Part shown: positions 33,138 to 41,939 of the stretch, piece by piece
Position numbering within the stretch: position 1 is the stretch's first letter
Layout: each line of letters begins with the position of its first letter
Source: Nitrososphaerota archaeon
GTDB lineage: Archaea > Thermoproteota > Nitrososphaeria > Nitrososphaerales > Nitrosopumilaceae
DNA: 64,000 bases
Direction: 5' to 3'
NCBI GenBank assembly: GCA_005877205.1
Contig: VBPL01000038.1
Span: 1-64,000 of the forward strand
The notes under the pieces: model-generated
Database searches by the model: none
What the model saw: the letters and a program-made list of their open reading frames with translations, nothing else
What the model was told of the DNA's origin: nothing
Program-made: the position numbers and the translations under genes

Positions 33138-33818
33138 ATGTCCTTACAAGAGGCAATTTCTTCGCTTAGAAAAGGAGATTTTATCTTACTTCATGACGAA
33201 AGCACACGAGAAAATGAGGTCGATATGGTAGTTGCTGCGGACTTGGTAACACCAGAACACATTTCGCGTATGCGTCAAGATGCAGGCGGCTTGATATGCC
33301 TATCAATAAATTATACGTTTGCTACAAGCCTGGGTTTAAACTACATGCACGACATACTATTCAATTCCCAAAATATGGACGTGGATTCAAAAAGGATGAT
33401 TATTGGCACCGCCCCATACGGAGACAGACCATCATTTTCAATCTCTATCAACCATATGAGCACCTTCACTGGCATAACAGATAGAGACAGAGCCTTCACT
33501 ATGTCAGAAATGGCCCGTTTGTACAAAAACGGAAGCAAGAACAAGAAAGAAGTTTTCAATTCCGCGTTTAAAACACCTGGACATGTCCCACTTCTTATTG
33601 CATCAGAAGGTTTGTTGTCAAATAGACTGGGTCATACGGAAATGTCAGTTTATCTGACAACTCTTGCGGGACTTTCTCCAGTAGCAGCTATCTGTGAAAT
33701 GTTGGATTCTGAAACATATACTGCATTATCTATTGAAAAAGCAAAAAAATATGCACAAGAAAACGCCATCCCATATTTCGATGGCGGTGAACTTGTAAAA
33801 TTCGCCAAGGAGCATTAA
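33138..33818 (+). CDS. ribB: 3,4-dihydroxy-2-butanone-4-phosphate synthase
   Basis: Makes the four-carbon unit for lumazine from ribulose 5-phosphate. The acid loop HDESTRENEVD (about 19-29) and RMRQDAGGLIC are the catalytic signatures, and residues in GHTEMSVYLT complete the site. 226 residues matches the stand-alone archaeal enzyme. Only 2 nt separate it from ribH. Confidence 0.95.
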   Translation: MSLQEAISSLRKGDFILLHDESTRENEVDMVVAADLVTPEHISRMRQDAGGLICLSINYTFATSLGLNYMHDILFNSQNMDVDSKRMIIGTAPYGDRPSFSISINHMSTFTGITDRDRAFTMSEMARLYKNGSKNKKEVFNSAFKTPGHVPLLIASEGLLSNRLGHTEMSVYLTTLAGLSPVAAICEMLDSETYTALSIEKAKKYAQENAIPYFDGGELVKFAKEH

Positions 33819-33820
33819 TT

Positions 33821-34231
33821 TTGAACATTGCAATTGTAGTCTCGGAATTCAACAGGGAAGTAACTTCAAAAATGCTAGACGTTGCAATTGAGAAGGCAAA
33901 GACGCTCAAAATGAATGTAAAATATACTTGTAAGGTACCCGGCGTGTTTGATATGCCACTTGTAATTGATAGATTGCTGAGGAAAAATGATGTTGATGCC
34001 GTGGTGACTCTGGGTGCGGTAATTAAGGGACATACAAAACATGATGATCTTATTGCCAATGCTACTGCAAGCGCTCTGATCGAGCTATCAATAAAGTATC
34101 AAAAGCCGGTAACATTGGGTATTTCAGGTCCCGGGATGAGTGATAGACAGGCGCACCAGAGAATAAGACCTGTTGCTGAAAGAGCAGTAGAGGCCATTCA
34201 GAAGATTAGTGAAGAATTGAGGAAGATATAA
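33821..34231 (+). CDS. ribH: 6,7-dimethyl-8-ribityllumazine synthase
   Basis: Joins the dihydroxybutanone phosphate with the ribitylamino-pyrimidine to give lumazine. Motifs: the N-terminal VVSEFNREVT (phosphate and ring binding), VPGVFDMP, and GAVIKGHTKHDD with the catalytic histidine. 136 residues is typical of archaeal enzymes. TTG start; one base separates it from the GTP cyclohydrolase III gene. Confidence 0.95.
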   Translation: MNIAIVVSEFNREVTSKMLDVAIEKAKTLKMNVKYTCKVPGVFDMPLVIDRLLRKNDVDAVVTLGAVIKGHTKHDDLIANATASALIELSIKYQKPVTLGISGPGMSDRQAHQRIRPVAERAVEAIQKISEELRKI

Positions 34232-34232
34232 G

Positions 34233-34985
34233 GTGATTCAGCTCACGATAATTAAGATCACAGGATACGGTCCATGGACACTTACACTAGGTAGTGACAG
34301 AGAACATAGGCTGCAAATTCTACAAGCATCATTATATAAAGAAATACAAAATCTCTTTTCCGAAAAAAACTGTCTTGCCTTTCCAAATCGATTTGATGAA
34401 ATTTTTGTTATAACAAATGGCCTTTCAGTTAATGATCATGTTGAAATTCAAGAGCAATTAGCAAAATCTTTCCAGTTAGGTCTGTCAATGTCTATAGGAC
34501 AGGGAAGAACACCATATGAAGCAAACTTGAATGCAGATAAAGCAAGAAGATCTAAAATTATTTTAGGCAAATATCGCAACATTTTCGGATTACCATTGAA
34601 AAAGGAAGAAGATTTGGTACAGATAATCCACATGGATGTTGATGGGTCTACCTCTATTTCGGCAAGCAAGTCTCCTTATGATGTTTCATCACTAATTCTC
34701 AAATTGTATTCTAATATGTCAGATTTTTTCCTGTCGAAAAACTCTCTTGCGTTTTTTATGGGAGGAGACAATTTTATGATAATTAGCTCGGATATTGACA
34801 AGGAAAGCATATCAAAGTTTCTTGATTTAGTAAGACGTCAACATGGAGTATCCTTTAACTGTGGAATTGGAACAGCAAAGACTAGTAGAGATGCTGCCAA
34901 ACTGGCAACTAAATCTCTTGATAGAATACGAGAACTTAGAGACTCTGGCAAAAAAGAGCAACGAATACTTGAATTAACATGCTGA
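34233..34985 (+). CDS. gch3: GTP cyclohydrolase III (archaeal type)
   Basis: Opens GTP to the formamidopyrimidine (FAPy) intermediate, the first step of the archaeal riboflavin route. The 250-residue protein begins with the ITGYGPWT motif and contains two related halves with the metal-binding HMDVDGSTS and the GGDNFM motif of nucleotidyl-cyclase-like folds. GTG start. It overlaps the following amidohydrolase gene by 7 nt. Confidence 0.92.
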   Translation: MIQLTIIKITGYGPWTLTLGSDREHRLQILQASLYKEIQNLFSEKNCLAFPNRFDEIFVITNGLSVNDHVEIQEQLAKSFQLGLSMSIGQGRTPYEANLNADKARRSKIILGKYRNIFGLPLKKEEDLVQIIHMDVDGSTSISASKSPYDVSSLILKLYSNMSDFFLSKNSLAFFMGGDNFMIISSDIDKESISKFLDLVRRQHGVSFNCGIGTAKTSRDAAKLATKSLDRIRELRDSGKKEQRILELTC

Positions 34986-36169
34986 TAAGAAATGTCAGCC
35001 TTCTTTTGGGTCAAGAACTGGATTACGTTAACACCATATGTGTACGTATTTCAGACAAATACATTGAGACTATAGGAAAGAACCTTCAAGCCAAAAAAGG
35101 CGAGGAGGTGATAGATTGTGAAGGCCTTCTAATGATACCTGGCTTAATTAATGCACACACACATGTTGGGGATTCTATTGCTAAAGATATCAGTATAGAC
35201 ACAGATATTGAGGCTAAGATTCATCCAGTAAGAGGTCTCAAACAAAAAATTCTCAAGAATTCAGACACGTCACATCTTACCAGCTTCATTCGTAGTTCAT
35301 GTCTTTCAATGATTAGAAAGGGAATAACTACACTCATTGATTTTCGAGAAGGGGGTATTGAGGGTATCAATATACTTCGGAGAGCATCATCTGGGATTCC
35401 AATAAGACCTGTTATTCTAGGCAGGGTGGAATTCTACCAAGATTTTAAATCGATCAAGGCAAATTCTCCAATCCCAGAATCAAAAAATTCAGATTTCGAA
35501 AATCTACTAAGAAATTGTGATGGAGTTGGAATTAGCGGACCCAACGAATTCAGTGATTCTGCTCTAAGATACTTCTCAAAACATAAGAAAATTCGTGCAA
35601 TACATTCGGCAGAAACCGAAGAAAGTAATGCAATATCTGAAAAGCTAACAAGTAAGAGTGAGACTCGTAGAGCACTTCTTGCAAAGCCAGACTTTCTAGT
35701 GCACATGACTTATGCTTCTAAACAAGATCTACAACTAGTATCTAAAAATAAAGCTAGTATTGTAGTCTGTCCGCGAGCAAATGGTGCTCTAGCAGAAGGC
35801 ATTCCAAATGTGAATCTCATGTTAGAAGCAGGATGCAATGTTGCTATCGGAACAGATAATGTGATGATAAATTCTCCAGACATGTTCAAAGAGATGGATT
35901 ATCTTTGGAAGATTTCTATGGGAATGAAGAAGAAAAGATTGTCTCCAAAATCTATATTGAAGATGTCTACCGTAAACGCTTCTGTTCTTTTAGGTGGTAA
36001 GGTAGGAATTATTCAAGCCAGTAATATTGCAGACTGCATCTTTATGGAGAAGCATGCAATAGATTTGGAACCAATGCATAATCCTCATGCATCAATTGTG
36101 CATCGTGCCTCAGAGAGTACAGTAAGAGCTGTAATGTTCGAAGGAGAAATAATTCATGGCAAAATCTAG
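34979..36169 (+). CDS. Deaminase-type amidohydrolase in the riboflavin operon
   Basis: A 396-residue metal-dependent hydrolase of the ATZ/TRZ-cytosine deaminase group. Metal and catalytic residues are H60 and H62 (NAHTH), H209 and E212 (HSAE), H242 (VHMTYAS) and D293 (GTDN), the pattern of mononuclear aminohydrolases; CPRANGAL near 264-271 is also typical. It is translationally coupled on both sides, 7 nt overlap with GTP cyclohydrolase III and 14 nt overlap with the ArfC reductase. Those neighbours make the reactions just before it in the pathway, so deamination of the ribityl-diaminopyrimidinone phosphate is the best inferred role; FAPy deformylation is the alternative. Confidence 0.8.
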   Translation: MLIRNVSLLLGQELDYVNTICVRISDKYIETIGKNLQAKKGEEVIDCEGLLMIPGLINAHTHVGDSIAKDISIDTDIEAKIHPVRGLKQKILKNSDTSHLTSFIRSSCLSMIRKGITTLIDFREGGIEGINILRRASSGIPIRPVILGRVEFYQDFKSIKANSPIPESKNSDFENLLRNCDGVGISGPNEFSDSALRYFSKHKKIRAIHSAETEESNAISEKLTSKSETRRALLAKPDFLVHMTYASKQDLQLVSKNKASIVVCPRANGALAEGIPNVNLMLEAGCNVAIGTDNVMINSPDMFKEMDYLWKISMGMKKKRLSPKSILKMSTVNASVLLGGKVGIIQASNIADCIFMEKHAIDLEPMHNPHASIVHRASESTVRAVMFEGEIIHGKI

Positions 36170-36806
36170 ACCGTATATCATACTTAGTGCAGCCATGAGT
36201 ATAGATGGAAAGATAGCAAGCCGTTCAGGAGATTCCAAGCTTTCATCAAAAAAGGATCTAGTACGTCTTCACAGACTGAGACGAAATATGGATGCTATAC
36301 TTGTTGGAAGAAACACTATTGCTGTTGACGATCCATTGTTGACTGTAAGGCATGTACAAGGAAAGAATCCAATTCGCGTAATCTTGGATTCAAGAGGAGC
36401 CATTGCTAAAAGTTCCAAAATCATAAAAACGGCAAGTAAAATTCCTACAATACTAGTGGTAACCGAGAAGGCTCCGAAAACCTTGGAGAAACTTACTAAG
36501 AAGAAAGTTGAAGTAATAAGGTGTGGACAAGATAAAATTGATCTAAAGAGATTGTTGAGGATCCTTCTAAAAAAAAGAATCAACAAGATTCTCTTAGAAG
36601 GCGGTGGAATAACCAACTGGTATTTCATAAAGGAAAAATTAATCGATGAACTTATCCTTACAGTTACGCCCTATGTACTAGGAGGCAAGGATGCTATCTC
36701 ACTGGTACAGGGCAATGGCTTTGATAAGATATCAAAATCTTCATCATTCAAACTAAAGAATGTGAAAAGAATGAAAAATGAGATAATTCTTTACTATGGT
36801 TCTTAA
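36156..36806 (+). CDS. arfC: 2,5-diamino-6-ribosylamino-pyrimidinone phosphate reductase (ArfC/RibD-reductase type)
   Basis: Reduces the ribosyl side chain of the pyrimidine intermediate to ribityl with NADPH. The dihydrofolate-reductase-like fold shows in SAAMSIDGKIA (about 11-21), DAILVGRNTIAVDDP (46-60) and LLEGGGITNWYF (about 147-158). At 216 residues it is the stand-alone reductase, without the RibD deaminase domain, which leaves the deaminase step to another protein. Its 3' end overlaps the convergent tfe gene by 4 nt. Confidence 0.92.
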   Translation: MAKSRPYIILSAAMSIDGKIASRSGDSKLSSKKDLVRLHRLRRNMDAILVGRNTIAVDDPLLTVRHVQGKNPIRVILDSRGAIAKSSKIIKTASKIPTILVVTEKAPKTLEKLTKKKVEVIRCGQDKIDLKRLLRILLKKRINKILLEGGGITNWYFIKEKLIDELILTVTPYVLGGKDAISLVQGNGFDKISKSSSFKLKNVKRMKNEIILYYGS

Positions 36807-37312
36807 TGCTTTAGGTCATCACGTAGCTGATCAATCTTGCTTTGTAATGCTTTCTTCAGTTTTTCGTTTTTTGATAGGTTAACCAACTTTCCGCAGGTTG
36901 GACATTTGAAGGAAAGGTCAAGAGCCTTTTCAAAAGTCAATTTTTGACAGTCAGCAGTTCCACAATGATAAAAATCTGCAGAGTTTTCATAATCTAATCT
37001 TTGTTGTAATCTTTCAACAATCTTCTTTTTCTGATTTTCAATGAAATTATCAACCTCATCTCTTCTTGCCCTCCATCTGTACACAAACCATCCTTTCTTT
37101 TCGTCTTTGACTCTTATGCCAGTTATCAAAGCCTTTCCGAATAGATCATACAACACTTTCCTAACTATGTTAATTCTAAGTCCTGTAGAACTTGCAATTT
37201 CCTCGTCTGTTGCATCCTCTGTATTGAGAAGAGAACGGGCCACCTTGAGATATTCATCTCCACCGATTAAAGATGCTATCTTTACAAAAGGGTCTTCATG
37301 TTCAACTGTCAT
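36803..37312 (-). CDS. tfe: Transcription factor E alpha subunit (TFE)
   Basis: Helps RNA polymerase open promoters. Residues about 5-85 are an extended winged helix and about 120-150 a zinc ribbon (C-x4-C ... C-x2-C), the TFIIE-alpha layout. The length of 169 residues is usual for archaea. It lies downstream of the Trm56/HflX pair on the same strand. Confidence 0.94.
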   Translation of the reverse strand: MTVEHEDPFVKIASLIGGDEYLKVARSLLNTEDATDEEIASSTGLRINIVRKVLYDLFGKALITGIRVKDEKKGWFVYRWRARRDEVDNFIENQKKKIVERLQQRLDYENSADFYHCGTADCQKLTFEKALDLSFKCPTCGKLVNLSKNEKLKKALQSKIDQLRDDLKH

Positions 37313-37339
37313 ATATTCTCCCTCCTCCTCTCTCCATAT

Positions 37340-37867
37340 TTAATCAGTGGTTTTATTCATTACTCTCTTTCCCTTTTTTGTAGGAATTATTTCCCGTTCA
37401 GCGTTAGGGTACTTTTGAAATTGTCTACGTTGCAAAATTCTGTCAAGTAATATGGCAAGTGCAGATATCTCCGAGTGCGGCTGATTTCCTACTGCAACAT
37501 TGTAATCCGCAATATCGTAAACTTCTCTTGGAACCTTTTCTGCACCTACCACTACTAGGACCTTGTCTTCTTTTCTTAGGTCTGATTGCACTGTGTTAAT
37601 ATCTTCTCCGTACATCGTTAAATGAACAATTTTGAAAGCATCCTTCTTTTTTGATCTAATAACCTCTTTCCAGTTCTCTATAATTTCTACTTTGAAATCA
37701 CTACCCCACATCTTATTTACTTTGGAAATAGTATCCTTGATTTCTGGATTGGTATCATACATCAATATTTTTGATGCCCCAAAGGCCCTAGACACTAGTG
37801 CTACGTGTGTTGTTACTCTATCATCCCTAACTAATCTTTGACCAATTCGCAGAACTTCAATCTTCAT
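37340..37867 (-). CDS. tRNA (cytidine-56-2'-O)-methyltransferase Trm56
   Basis: Archaeal SPOUT-class enzyme that methylates C56 in the T-loop of tRNA. Typical features are the N-terminal [26 protein letters not shown] region (in part) and the C-terminal [12 protein letters not shown] and VGNQPHSE motifs of the trefoil knot. 175 residues is the family length. It overlaps the HflX gene by 11 nt and follows it in the same transcript. Confidence 0.94.
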   Translation of the reverse strand: MKIEVLRIGQRLVRDDRVTTHVALVSRAFGASKILMYDTNPEIKDTISKVNKMWGSDFKVEIIENWKEVIRSKKKDAFKIVHLTMYGEDINTVQSDLRKEDKVLVVVGAEKVPREVYDIADYNVAVGNQPHSEISALAILLDRILQRRQFQKYPNAEREIIPTKKGKRVMNKTTD

Positions 37868-38984
37868 AGTTAATTTCTATTTCTTGTTTTGGTACTTCGT
37901 TCTTTTCATTTAATTGTGGTTTATCTTCAATTGCTTGTTGTATCAGGTTTTTTAGCCTAGAAATATTTTGCCCAGTCACAGCAGATATGGGTAACCACTT
38001 TTTGTTGTCTTTGAGTGCTAGCTGATCTGCCTTGTCATTGACTTCTTCTTCAGATACAAGATCAGATTTGTTTAGAACAAAAATTATCTTATCTTTGTCG
38101 ACCCCAATCTCATCTAAGGTAGTAACGCAGCTTCTGAATTTTTTCCTTAATTCTAGTATACTGTCACTTATATCTACTACCACAATGACAATGTCTGTGT
38201 AGGTTAGCTCTTCAAGAGTAGACTTGAATGCCTGAATCATGTAAGCAGGGAGCTTACTGATGAATCCAACAGTATCAGATATTAGCACCTCCATTTTTTG
38301 TAATATGATCTTTCTAGTAGTAGTTGAAAGAGTAGTGAAAAGCTTGGGGCTCTCTTCTTTGTTTTCACCTGTTAACATATTGAAGAGGGTTGTCTTCCCT
38401 GCAGATGTATAGCCTGCCAAAGAAACAGTTTTGAAACCAATTCTTTTTCTAGCCTGTCTGTGGAGTTCACGTTGTCTTGATGATTTTTGCAACTTGGACT
38501 TTACGCTATTCATTCTGTTTTTGATATCATTGGAGTAGACATCAACTTCGAATTTTCCAATTCCCATGAATCCAGGCTGTTCTCCCATTTTAGCAAGCCT
38601 TACTTTTTCTTTTGCTCTTGACATCTCGTATCTTAGTTGAGCTAGCTTTACTTGAAGAATGGATTCAGAACTTCTTGCTCTTCGTTCAAAGATCTGTAAA
38701 ATCAGAGCTTCTCTGTCCAAAATATTTGTCTTCAAAGTAGAAGCAAGATTATAGTTCTGACTTGGCTTGAGTATTTCGTCAAATATCACAACATCAGGTT
38801 TTAACGAATTGACCAACTCTTTTAATTCCTCTACCTTTCCCTCACCGATTCCGTATTTTGCCCTGTTAAGAAACTTCTGGCGGATTATTTTACGGATATC
38901 ATATCCAGCGGACTCGCAAAGAGCAATCGCTTCCTTTACTGCATCCTCTTTATCGTAGGTTATTAAGATGGCAGAATCTTTCAA
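37857..38984 (-). CDS. hflX: GTPase HflX
   Basis: Ribosome-associated GTPase. The N-terminal HflX domain (about 1-180) includes a glycine-rich stretch and a coiled coil, and the G domain starts with GYTSAGKTT (P-loop, 191-199), followed by DTVGF (G3) and NKSD (G4). 375 residues is normal for archaeal HflX. It may split ribosomal subunits under stress; co-transcribed with Trm56. Confidence 0.94.
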   Translation of the reverse strand: MKDSAILITYDKEDAVKEAIALCESAGYDIRKIIRQKFLNRAKYGIGEGKVEELKELVNSLKPDVVIFDEILKPSQNYNLASTLKTNILDREALILQIFERRARSSESILQVKLAQLRYEMSRAKEKVRLAKMGEQPGFMGIGKFEVDVYSNDIKNRMNSVKSKLQKSSRQRELHRQARKRIGFKTVSLAGYTSAGKTTLFNMLTGENKEESPKLFTTLSTTTRKIILQKMEVLISDTVGFISKLPAYMIQAFKSTLEELTYTDIVIVVVDISDSILELRKKFRSCVTTLDEIGVDKDKIIFVLNKSDLVSEEEVNDKADQLALKDNKKWLPISAVTGQNISRLKNLIQQAIEDKPQLNEKNEVPKQEIEINYED

Positions 38985-39010
38985 TGTCTTTACTACTGAC
39001 CACTCGTATC

Positions 39011-40054
39011 TTATTGTTTTCGAAGGGTCTTTTCAATGGTCATGTTCAAGACAATCTCAGCAATATCGCTTGCATATTCCGATATTCTTCGCATGTTCTC
39101 ATTCATCCTTCGTACACGATAAATCTCCTCATCATCCCTTAGTGATCTCATGCTATCGAGGATCCTTTTTTCATATCTAGATATTTCAAAGGTCTTTTCG
39201 ATCGTTCGTTCTGCTTGGCTGAAATCCCTCTTGAATAAAGAAAGACAGGCTTCGTCTAGCACTGACAGTGAAAAGTTATTCATTTCTTGAATAGGCTCTA
39301 GCACTGATTTTCTGATTGGCCTTTTGAACTCGAGAAGATCTTTTGCTATTGCAGTAGCATGGTCGCCAACCCGTTCTATGTTCTTTACAATTAATCTATA
39401 CCCAAGACAATGATGTGGGCTTTCTATTCCCATTTCTTTTAACATGTGTTCATTTTGTATGGCAATTTTTAGTTGTCGTATTATGTAAAAGCTAAATCTA
39501 TCAACTTCATCATCACTACTTATGACTTCTTTTGCCAAATCATAGTTTGCCTCTCCGAGTGCCAGCATAGCGTCATTTTGCATAGATTTTGCAATTATCA
39601 ACATTCTTTTCAATGCACCGTCTACTGAAAGTTCAAAGAGATTGATGAGTACTTGGATAGTAATGCCTTCTGTTGAATCTGCAATGATCTCAGTACCCAT
39701 CAACATACCCTTGACTGCATTTTTTACTGCGTTTCTTTGTGATGGTTTCAATCTTCCAAGCTTGGGCTTTACGTGTATGATACTAAAACCAAGAAGATAA
39801 AGCGAAATAAGCTTCCTAATAATTACTGATCCTTCATCATCTTGTTTTATTTCGATTGTTGCATCTTCGGCGCCAGCAATTTTGTTGTGATGTTTTAATG
39901 GGACAATCTGCAAAGCTGAGATCCCCTGACGTACGACTGCAACTTGATCACCCTGTCTGAGACCCATCTCAGTTATCCATTGTTTCGGTAACGAGACAAT
40001 ATAGGAAGACTTGCCAGTAAACTGTATTTTCCTCATTTCTTCATTGTTTCCCAT
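39011..40054 (-). CDS. PhoU-like phosphate regulator with AbrB-type N-terminus
   Basis: Residues about 5-50 form a SpoVT/AbrB DNA-binding fold ([18 protein letters not shown]) and the rest two PhoU helical repeats with metal-binding acid motifs ([25 protein letters not shown]). Such fusions in thaumarchaea are predicted to control phosphate uptake. I choose the ATG at 40054 (MGNNEEM) because CTATATAG at 40077-40084 is then 23-30 nt upstream; the ATG at 40075 would overlap this box. Confidence 0.86.
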   Translation of the reverse strand: MGNNEEMRKIQFTGKSSYIVSLPKQWITEMGLRQGDQVAVVRQGISALQIVPLKHHNKIAGAEDATIEIKQDDEGSVIIRKLISLYLLGFSIIHVKPKLGRLKPSQRNAVKNAVKGMLMGTEIIADSTEGITIQVLINLFELSVDGALKRMLIIAKSMQNDAMLALGEANYDLAKEVISSDDEVDRFSFYIIRQLKIAIQNEHMLKEMGIESPHHCLGYRLIVKNIERVGDHATAIAKDLLEFKRPIRKSVLEPIQEMNNFSLSVLDEACLSLFKRDFSQAERTIEKTFEISRYEKRILDSMRSLRDDEEIYRVRRMNENMRRISEYASDIAEIVLNMTIEKTLRKQ

Positions 40055-40076
40055 ACTCCATGTATCATGAATCATT

Positions 40077-40105
40077 CTATATAGTTTTTCGGGTGTGCTA
40101 TATAG
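40077..40105. promoter_or_regulatory. Twin CTATATAG promoter elements
   Basis: Two identical palindromic CTATATAG words, 40077-40084 and 40098-40105, lie between divergent genes. The first is spaced for the PhoU-like gene on the minus strand, the second for the PUA-domain gene on the plus strand with a short leader. Confidence 0.45.
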
Positions 40106-40140
40106 TAAGTCTCAGAATTGCAAAAATAATTAGATGTCGC

Positions 40141-40617
40141 ATGATTAATGAAAATCGGATGGACCCGATTCTAAAAATCAGATATACGTTGGATGCCCTT
40201 TTTGGAACAGGCGTTTCGAGGTATCTCCCAAAGGACATTAGAATCACATATTCAAAAAGAACTGGCCGAATTCAACATGCATATCAGGATGATAAATTAC
40301 TATGCACTCTACGAATAGATGGGGGGCTAGCCATTACACCACATTTTGCTCAAATTCTTATGAAAAGTAAGAAATTTCGAGAAAACTGCCTTGAGGTAGA
40401 TAACGATTCGAAGTCATTTATCGAAGATGGAAAATCCGTCTTCTGTGGACACGTTAAATGGTGCGGTAAGAACGTTCTGATAGGGGCCGATGTGCCAATC
40501 CTATATAATGACAAAGTTATTGCTGTCGGTAAGGCAGTCCTATCATCAAGTATGATAAGATCTCTTAAGAGAGGCGTAGCAGTTAGGATCAGAGATAGTT
40601 TAAAAAGTCCAGATTGA
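40141..40617 (+). CDS. PUA-domain protein related to archaeosine/tRNA modification enzymes
   Basis: A protein of about 158 residues whose C-terminal part (about 85-158) is a PUA RNA-binding domain (NVLIGADVPILYNDKVIAVG...), preceded by the small domain that usually comes before PUA in archaeal tRNA-guanine transglycosylase. No catalytic domain is present. The start ATG at 40141 is chosen from the TATA position; 40159 is possible. It is followed 16 nt later by the NAC gene, suggesting an RNA or ribosome role. Confidence 0.78.
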   Translation: MINENRMDPILKIRYTLDALFGTGVSRYLPKDIRITYSKRTGRIQHAYQDDKLLCTLRIDGGLAITPHFAQILMKSKKFRENCLEVDNDSKSFIEDGKSVFCGHVKWCGKNVLIGADVPILYNDKVIAVGKAVLSSSMIRSLKRGVAVRIRDSLKSPD

Positions 40618-40633
40618 GGAGAATGGGTATACA

Positions 40634-40975
40634 ATGATGCGTGGCGGTAACCGCGAAATGCGGCGAATGTTGGATAGAATGGGTCTTGAAATGAAGGACG
40701 TCCAAAACGTGCAGGAAGTCATAATCAAGACTGATACAAAAGAGATTATAATTACCAAACCATCGGTCACAGAAATGAAGGCCAAGGATAATTCCATTTT
40801 TCAGGTTATTGCAGATAGTTATGAAGAAAGGGAACTAGAAGTACCAGTATTTAGTCAAGAGGATATAATGCTTGTAGCTCAACAGGCTAATGTATCCCCA
40901 GAACAGGCAACAAAAGCATTAACTGAAGCAAAAGGGGATTTGGCTAGAGCGATACTTTTATTGACAACTAAATAA
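40634..40975 (+). CDS. nac: Nascent polypeptide-associated complex protein
   Basis: Ribosome-bound chaperone for emerging chains. Residues about 1-60 form the NAC domain with the basic ribosome-contact start (MMRGGNREMRRMLDRMG) and residues 75-113 a UBA domain (VAQQANVSPEQATKALTEAKGDLARAI). The 113-residue length is typical of the archaeal homodimeric protein. Confidence 0.96.
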   Translation: MMRGGNREMRRMLDRMGLEMKDVQNVQEVIIKTDTKEIIITKPSVTEMKAKDNSIFQVIADSYEERELEVPVFSQEDIMLVAQQANVSPEQATKALTEAKGDLARAILLLTTK

Positions 40976-41037
40976 GTATCTTTGATCAAGAATAAATTAC
41001 AGATAAACTTTAAATTTTCCAAGAAGGAAGGTTAGGT

Positions 41038-41145
41038 ATAGCGTACCAAGCCCAAAACAACATTGCGATTGCAACGGTATCAGGCAGATCATATTTTAAA
41101 TTCGTAAATACTCTAAAGCGTCTAAAGTTAAGCTACGATTCAGTA
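41038..41145 (+). other. Probable N-terminal coding extension without ATG/GTG/TTG
   Basis: Directly upstream of the TTG at 41146 the same frame stays open back to a stop at 41011-41013 and encodes protein-like sequence (IAIATVSGRSYFKFV, KRLKLSYDSVLP), but holds no ATG, GTG or TTG. A TATA-like CTTTAAATTTT (41007-41017) predicts a transcript starting near 41038, where an ATA codon stands; ATT codons follow at 41062 and 41068. Confidence 0.5.
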
Positions 41146-41691
41146 TTGCCTGAAGAGATTACTAGCTCTGATAAAAGACTAATTCTTACAACTGTTAGAG
41201 AATCTGAAAAAATTCCAAGTAATCTGATTCTCTTTGATGATGAATTTGATTACGACCCAACCATCGTTAGGGGAAAAATAGTGGAGAAGCTAGAATCAGG
41301 AATTCATCACGGCTCGTTGGTAATAGGAATTGATCCTGGTAATAGAATTGGACTTTCTGTATTCTATTACGAAAAGGAAATCGAGAGCTCAATATACACA
41401 TCAGTTGATGATTTAATTTCGCACATTGTGAAAATCTTGGTAGGACTACACGCCAAGCGAAAAGTTGTCAAAGTAGGAAATGGAAACATGAAGATTGCAA
41501 GACAGCTAACTAACTTACTGAACCTTCGGTTCTGTTCACATTTTGAGTTGGAATTCGTAGACGAACGAAAGACATCATTAAGAGTAAGAAATTACAATAA
41601 AAGAGGAGAACGGGACAAAGTATCTGCAAGATACATTACTCAAAGAGAGGGATACCGACATCTTGTTCTACCGCTGTCGAGAACCGGTTAA
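41146..41691 (+). CDS. RuvC/RNase H-fold protein, putative nuclease
   Basis: Contains a RuvC-like motif VIGIDPGNRIGLSVF (about 59-73 from the TTG) with the first catalytic aspartate, a later acidic motif ELEFVDERKTS and a C-terminal RDKVSARYI that can supply the last acidic residue, as in Holliday-junction resolvase-like folds. It is not one of the known archaeal Hjc resolvases. 181 residues from TTG, but sequence upstream in frame also looks coding. Function in DNA or RNA processing is inferred. Confidence 0.66.
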   Translation: MPEEITSSDKRLILTTVRESEKIPSNLILFDDEFDYDPTIVRGKIVEKLESGIHHGSLVIGIDPGNRIGLSVFYYEKEIESSIYTSVDDLISHIVKILVGLHAKRKVVKVGNGNMKIARQLTNLLNLRFCSHFELEFVDERKTSLRVRNYNKRGERDKVSARYITQREGYRHLVLPLSRTG

Positions 41692-41939
41692 TGATGGAAA
41701 AATTATGAAGATGCTTTATATAGTATATCGAAAAAAACCATAAAAAATGACGAATTTCGCGTTTTTAGAAAACATATATATTTATCATATGTTTTTTCTT
41801 TTTTCCTGAAATCTGTTCAAATAGTGTTGCGCAGTCATTATAAATCTTGCAAATAATTTTGGACCACATTGTAGAAATTTCTGATCTACGCTTAAATATT
41901 TACTAATACTATATAAAATTACACAAGGTAGAATCAGAA
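41692..41939. other. Intergenic region with inverted repeat and T-run
   Basis: 248 bp without a gene. AAAACATAT (41769-41777) and ATATGTTTT (41787-41795) form a perfect 9-bp inverted repeat with a 9-nt spacer, directly followed by TTTCTTTTTT; this may be a terminator for either strand or a regulator site. A TATA-like ACTATATAAAAT lies about 25 nt before the next ATG. Confidence 0.45.

Noticed and set aside
41690-41825. C/D-box RNA (ATGATGG near 41692, CTGA near 41816)
   Set aside because: The boxes are about 125 nt apart, there is no internal C'/D' pair, and the terminal stem is missing.
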